Assembly: GCA_026874595.1 (NCBI GenBank)
Contig: CM049316.1
Span: 36,403,339 to 36,467,338 of the forward strand
Origin: Sipunculus nudus
Lineage: Eukaryota > Annelida > Sipuncula > Golfingiida > Sipunculidae
Direction of reading: 5' to 3'
DNA: 64,000 bases
Shown: one piece after another, positions 59,129-64,000 of the stretch
Layout of the letters: each line of letters starts with the position of its first letter
How positions within the stretch are numbered: the stretch's first letter is position 1
Program-made: the position numbers and the translations under genes
Notes under the pieces: generated by a model
Database searches by the model: none
What the model was told of the DNA's origin: nothing
Seen by the model: only the letters and a program-made list of their open reading frames with translations

Positions 59129-60734
59129 CTAGAATACGGGTAGTCGACAAGCGACTACGTGTATCCGCCGAAATCGGGTGAAGTGAGGCATGGATTGAGT
59201 GGCAAGGGGAAATAGAGTGAGGTATGTTGCATGTTAGCATGGATATCTGCAGCTGAAAAGTGTGTATGTAGGTTGCAAAATTTTAGGCAGATAAGTCAAA
59301 CCACTACATCTATAGGAGTGATTTATTCCGACTGCAGACAAGCAGAAGGACGCTGTGCAAAAATGGTGGCAGGTGGCGCCACAAATCTGGTGTATGATTA
59401 AGAGGTATGTGAGATCTATACACATGCAAAATTTCAGGGGGATATGTCAAACCAGTCCTGAGATAAAAGCCTGAATGTCTGCAGCGTCAACATAAATGTA
59501 AGTGGCGCCATCTGCCGCAAATTCGAGAAAGCTATCATAGATGTATAAACATGCAAAATTTTAGGCAGATCAGTCAAACCACTACTGAGATATGAGTGAT
59601 TTTAGCCCACGGCAGACAAACAGACGGACGCTGTGCAAAAATGGTTGCAGGAGGCGCCACCAGTTTTGCATATGATAAAGAGTAGGTGCAAAATTTTGGC
59701 CCAATCGATCAAACGCTTCCCGAGATATGAGCATGGATGTCTGCAGCGTAAACGTGAATGTAGGTGGCGCCACCTGTCACAAAATCCAGAAAGCTATCCA
59801 GGATGTATAAACCTGCAAAAATTTAGGTGGATATGAAACCACTGCCGAGATATGAGTGATTTTATCCCACGGCAGACAAACAGACGGACGCTGTGCAAGA
59901 ATGGTTGCAGGTGGCGCCACCAGTTTTGTGTATGATCAAAAGCTATGTGAGATCTATACACATGCAAAATTTTGGCCCAATTGGTCAGACAGTTCCCGAG
60001 ATATGAGCTTGGATGTCTGTAGCGTAAACGTGAACGTAGGTGGCGCCACCTGTCATAAAATCAAGAAAACTATCCAGGATGTATACGCATGCCAAATTTC
60101 AGGTGAATAAGTCCAACCAATGCAGAGATATGAGTGATTTCATCCCAAGGCAGATGAACAGATGGACGCAGTTCAAAAATGGTTGCAGATGGTGCCACCA
60201 TTTTAGTGTATGTTATAAAGCTATCGAAGGGCTACATTTGTGTAAAATTTTTAGCCTGATCGGTCAAAAGGTTCCCGAGATATGTGGGTTTGTGTGTGGA
60301 AACAGACGCACAAATGGACGCAGAGCGCAGAGGAAAGGTCAGAGGTAAAAAAAAAAAAAAATCGGGGCGCAGCAGATCACATGTGACCCGAACATAATCC
60401 CGGTTTTTTTTATTTATTTTTTTTTATTTTATTTTTTTTATTTTTTAATTGGTATAATACATATACATAAACATAGACAGAAATAGGCAACATTTATGTA
60501 CATATACATACATACTTACAATATACATAGACAAGGACAACACAGTAACTGATGCTAATGTGGTGAAAAAAATGCCTTGTTATTCATAATTCACTTATAA
60601 AGTGCATTCATATATATTTATATCTATTTAAACATACATATATATATATATTTATGTACTTATAACATTCTTACAAGTAATATTACACTATCAGAGGTAA
60701 TATTGGACTCCATTTCCTCAGATGGTGCGCCATC

Positions 60735-61817
60735 TTACATTGTTTTTTTGCAATGATGTATTCTTCCTTTTGCAGTGATTTCACATTTAATATAGTTGTT
60801 GAACAGAACAGAGTCAGATGAATAACATTTTCCTTTGTATACTGTGAGTTTGTACAATACTATCATTGTATTCATCAAAATATTTTTTTCAGTAACTGGA
60901 AGAATACCAAATATTATATTATTTGGGAGCATACCTGACATATTTACATTACATGAGTTCAACCATTCACAGATCCTAAAGTACAGGTTTTTTGTGAATA
61001 TACAATGACAAAAAAGATGTAATATGGTTTCTTGATACAGAAAACAATAGTCACATCTACCACTATCAACTAAATTCCATGTGAACAAATGACTGTTTAC
61101 AGGTAAATAATTATTCATAATTTTATATTGAAACTCTCTTGTATACCAGTCAGATGAAATCTTATAAATCGATTGAAATCTTAATTTCTTTTCCTCATTT
61201 GTAACGTTTAAATATAAATCCCATTTTATTTTTCTGCTCATTATTTTCTTTTCAATAAATTTATTATATAACATTTTTGAATCTAGGTTTGATATCTTAA
61301 ATGGATCATTCTTAATAAACACAGGATCATCATATTCCTGCATATTCACAGTATGCTCATCTTCTAATATAGTACGCTGATATTTTGATATAGATGACAC
61401 TATTGATTGTAACTTGAATTTATCTAACTGTGTTAAATCTCCTTTATCTAGAGTGCTCCGAGATTTTAATGACCCATCAATATTTATTAGGTCATGAATG
61501 TAATTTATCCCTGCCGCTGACAATTTTTTGTTAAAGTAAGATGCTTTGTTGACATTAAATAGTTTGTTATTCCACAATGTTTGTGATAATACTTCAAATT
61601 TAATTGTAGGGTAGCAATCGAAAAGTTCAGCCCATGAACACAGGCATGATTTATAAAAATTTGGCTGGGAAAGTGGGATCCTCTGTATATCAAAGTTTGA
61701 TCGTATGAATGCTACTCCACCAATCTTACGTAGATAACCTGTCACCAACTTCACCCAAGGTTTATCTTTATCCGTAATTAATCGTTTTATCCATAATACA
61801 CGTTGGGCTTTTAACAT
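60735..61817 (-). pseudogene. LINE ORF2 C-terminal fragment
   Basis: 360 open codons forming the C-terminal third of a non-LTR retrotransposon ORF2: a Trp-rich KAQRVLWIKRL segment, a long basic/Asn-rich middle, and a C-x2-C-x8-H-x4-C finger (CDYC..HLFCHC). It is out of context, being preceded in the same frame by stop codons, and it lacks the reverse transcriptase catalytic motifs. Therefore not a functional gene. Confidence 0.75.
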
Positions 61818-61877
61818 TGATTCTACATCTGGAACTTAAAGACCACCTATTTCATAGGATCCAATAGCAGTACAATA

Positions 61878-62162
61878 TTAAACTTTAGGCTTTTTATCCT
61901 TCCATATAAATAAGTTAATCATACTTTGTACTTCAGTAATGAAGCCCTTTGGAGGATCACACATATTAGAGACATACAATATTGTAGATAAAACAAGTGA
62001 TCGAGCTATTTCAACCCTTCCATACACTGTCAGTGTACGAGTTTTCCATACATTCAAAGTTTTCTTAATTCTTTCTTTTATTCTTGTGAAGTTTTGCTCC
62101 ACAACCATATCTGAATCATAACAAAAGTATATACCCAAAATTCTTATGACATTTACAGTCAA
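61878..62162 (-). pseudogene. LINE ORF2 fragment, post-catalytic (thumb) region
   Basis: 94 codons with VNVIRILGIYF, LNVWKTRTLTVYGRVEIA and LFIWKDKKPKV, typical of the region just downstream of the reverse-transcriptase active site. It is in the same frame as the larger fragment downstream and ends in TAA. Confidence 0.72.
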
Positions 62163-62339
62163 ATCTAACCATCTTCATTCTATGGGTTTATCCTGTCTGT
62201 TTATATCTGTATCTAATTCCGGGTTTCGTAAAATTCCGCCCAGCGGTTACGGAGGAGTTCTCCGGACACCTACGCGGCGGCGGCGGCGTCCGACTGAAAA
62301 CATAGTATCCGCAAAACTCTGTTTTGGCGGATACAATTA

Positions 62340-63206
62340 GGTTATTAGGTTTCTGCGAAATATACAGGAAAATATGCCTTTCAGAACCATGGAAGTCTGA
62401 CTTATAATGGTCTAAGCAGTGCATATTTTTTCCTGAGATTTGATTCGCCCATTGGTCTTATGAATATCGCGGATGCTTTTTAAAGTTGATGATCTTGACC
62501 TTGAAGATCTAATCTACAGAAATATAGGATTTCTTGTGAACGCCAACACCCTTTGAAGTTTGACACACAAGTTGTTTCCACTTAAGTTCTTGTGGTTTGA
62601 AAACAGGTGACCTTAACCTTTATCTTTAAGGTCGAATCTACAGAATTCTATGATTTTTGTGACCCCTGTAACTTCAGAAGTACTGAAGATTACCCCCTCA
62701 AAATTTGACACACAAGTTGCTTCCATAATGTTCTCGGATCAGTTGAAGAGGTGGTGACCTTGAACTCAAGGTCAAGTTGTGGAATTCTAGTATTATCATG
62801 GTCCCTATAAATTCTGAAGTAGTAAAGATTTTCCCCTCGAATTTGATACATCATTTGTTTCTGCCATGTTCTCGGATGAGTTTTAAAACTGTTGACTTTG
62901 TCTTTAATCTTCAAGTTCAGCTCGCAAAATTCTAGAATTATTCCCTATAACCTTTGAAGTACTGCATATTCTTGTACGATTTGACACACCAGCTGTTTCT
63001 TACATGTTTTAAGATGAGTTCTAAAACTTATGACCTTGACCTTCAAGGTGAAATACGTGGAAAACTAGGATCATTGTTACTCTGAAATGTTCATCTACTG
63101 AAGATAAACCCCTATTAATTTGACACAATTTGTTTCCACAATGCTCCTTGACAAGGCTAAAAACTGGTGACCTTGAACTAAAATATTTTTACCCTGATAA
63201 ATTTTT
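62340..63206 (+). repeat. tandem array with TGACCTTGA motifs
   Basis: About five units of 140-160 bp marked by 'ggtgaccttgaac/cttca aggtc.aat', 'cagaattctag/gat' and 'tttgacacacaagttgtttcc' (about 62480, 62600, 62750, 62890, 63030). Each unit has AGGTCA/TGACCT half-sites. It appears to be the core of another Helentron-like element; the ends were not found. Confidence 0.55.
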
Positions 63207-64000
63207 TAGCTCAGCTGACTGTATGTCAACTGAGGTATAGGAATGGCGCTTTGGACGGCCGTCCGGCCGTCCGTTAGCAGGGCACAAATCGTAACTGCTG
63301 GTCCTAGAAACTTCTAAGTGAACATCCAAGGAGGTCAATAAAAAATCTTCTTGGAAACCTGAAATTAGGTCACTGTGACCTATATCCGCCGAGCTATGGG
63401 GCTTGAAAGTGCCCCCAAGAATAATAAAAAATATATAATACAAAACCTCCAATATCTTGATAATTAATGCATGGATTGTCATGAAACTTGCCTTGAACAT
63501 TGACCATGACTAGTGTTGTCAGTTCCTGTATTTTTTGTTATGTTAACGAATATTTTTCTATTTTTTTTTACTATAAAATGACAACAATCATATCAGTTTC
63601 TCAGCTGTAATTACATCTAGTGTCCCAAAACCTGGTGTGTGTATGGATCACAAGTGGATGCCATATAATGATCACCCTGTCTGTCTGTCTGTTTGTCTGT
63701 CTGTCCATCCGTCCATCCACACACATTTGTTTCCAGATGATAACTCCAGTTTGAATTGACATATGGATTTCAAACTTGACTTACGTATGGCCCACCACTA
63801 AAGCAAGAACCTATATGATTTTCGAGTCAGAAGGTCAAAGGTCAAGGTCACAGGACTCACTTATTTAAAAAGATTATGACTGCATTTTAAGCCAAGCTTT
63901 TAATCCCAAACTTTCCTTTTTGTGCATTTAGCTGACTTGCCAGTATGGGATGAGCATAAATGAATTTGGGGTAACATGGTCAAAGGTCAAGGTCATTCGG
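63207..64000 (+). mobile_element. F2-like element(s) running off the right edge
   Basis: A 5' foldback TAGCTCAGCTGAC..GTCAACTGAGGTATAG at 63207, with one unit resembling the 49-50-kb units. From about 63670 there is a (TGTC)n tract and AGGTCA-rich units ('aaggtcaaaggtcaaggtcac' at about 63831 and 63978), like those at 45.4-45.9 kb. The rest is outside the window. Confidence 0.55.

Larger units (their letters stand above)
60404..62218 (-). mobile_element. 5'-truncated LINE with broken ORF2 (nested in F1)
   Basis: About 1.8 kb on the minus strand, ending in an A-rich tail (T-rich at 60404-60440 on plus). CCGG at both junctions is a short candidate target duplication. The coding remnant is one frame. 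62162..61878 carries an 'ILGIYF...LNVWKTRTLTVYGRVEIARSL' block, the region after the polymerase fingers/palm in LINE reverse transcriptases. 61817..60735 carries KAQRVLWIKRL near its start and a zinc-finger-like CDYCFLYQETILHLFCHC. In-frame stops separate them (61878-61880 and about 61836) and a TGA sits just upstream of 62162. The catalytic domain and ORF1 are missing. The clade is L1-like by pattern only. Confidence 0.78.
59129..62334 (-). mobile_element. F1 Helentron-like element, inverted, split by a LINE
   Basis: Read on the minus strand it runs from GTATCCGCCAAAAC..GTTTTGCGGATAC (62334..62305) through a (CCG)n tract and 'ggcggaattttacgaaacccgg'. The LINE interrupts at 62218..60404. It then continues 'ccgggattatgttcgggtcac' through about five tandem units with 'ggtggcgccacct' to the 3' hairpin GTAGTCGCTTGTCGACTAC and CTAG at 59129. 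The joined flanks restore the F1 sequence seen at 52530-52550. Confidence 0.75.

Overview
The window is eukaryotic nuclear DNA, AT-rich and repeat-heavy, with spliced genes, GT-AG introns (one GC-AG) and microsatellites. An RBM39 splicing-factor gene close to the animal form, a GT92 glycosyltransferase gene with one coding exon, and abundant Helitron/Helentron-like elements built on tandem cores point to a lophotrochozoan, most likely a bivalve mollusc. That assignment is inference; no species is claimed.

Three genes are supported. (1) At the left edge, on the minus strand, are the first three coding exons (1607..1559, 808..726, 81..<1) of a gene that runs out of the window. The reading phases join without a break and the N-terminus resembles the RGS22/RGSL group. 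(2) At 7521..6139 (minus) is a complete type II membrane GT92 (DUF23) glycosyltransferase in one coding exon. (3) At about 18317..42300 (plus) is RBM39 (CAPER), whose 11 coding exons join to 537 codons plus stop: RS domain, RRM1, RRM2 and a C-terminal UHM-type RRM. A candidate poison exon sits just after its first coding exon.

The rest is mostly mobile DNA. Between 7.6 and 16.2 kb there are microsatellites, an LTR-like unit, small inverted-repeat elements and two abutting MITEs. The RBM39 introns hold several Helentron-like elements, a 180-bp tandem array, and a 2.35-kb Mutator-like element with a 10-bp target duplication. From 43.9 kb to the right edge there is almost nothing but nested elements. 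For the Helentron-like elements I use working names. F1 has termini GTATCCGCC / GTAGTCG..CTAG. F2 has termini TAGCTCAGCTGAC / GACCCATGGGTC..CTTG. F3 begins GTATCCCC. F4 begins TATGCCCCC. All share a 5' foldback, a tandem-repeat core, a 3' hairpin and a CTAG/CTTG end before T-rich target DNA.

The most interesting reading is the nesting record: F2 inside F1 (29.5-33.1 kb); a Harbinger-type MITE inside an F2-like element inside another F2 (44.6-48.7 kb); a 3-kb unknown insert inside F1 (52.4-56.8 kb); and a truncated LINE inside F1 (59.1-62.3 kb). A decayed endonuclease-like coding segment lies just upstream of one F2 3' end, which ties these non-coding families to autonomous Helentrons.
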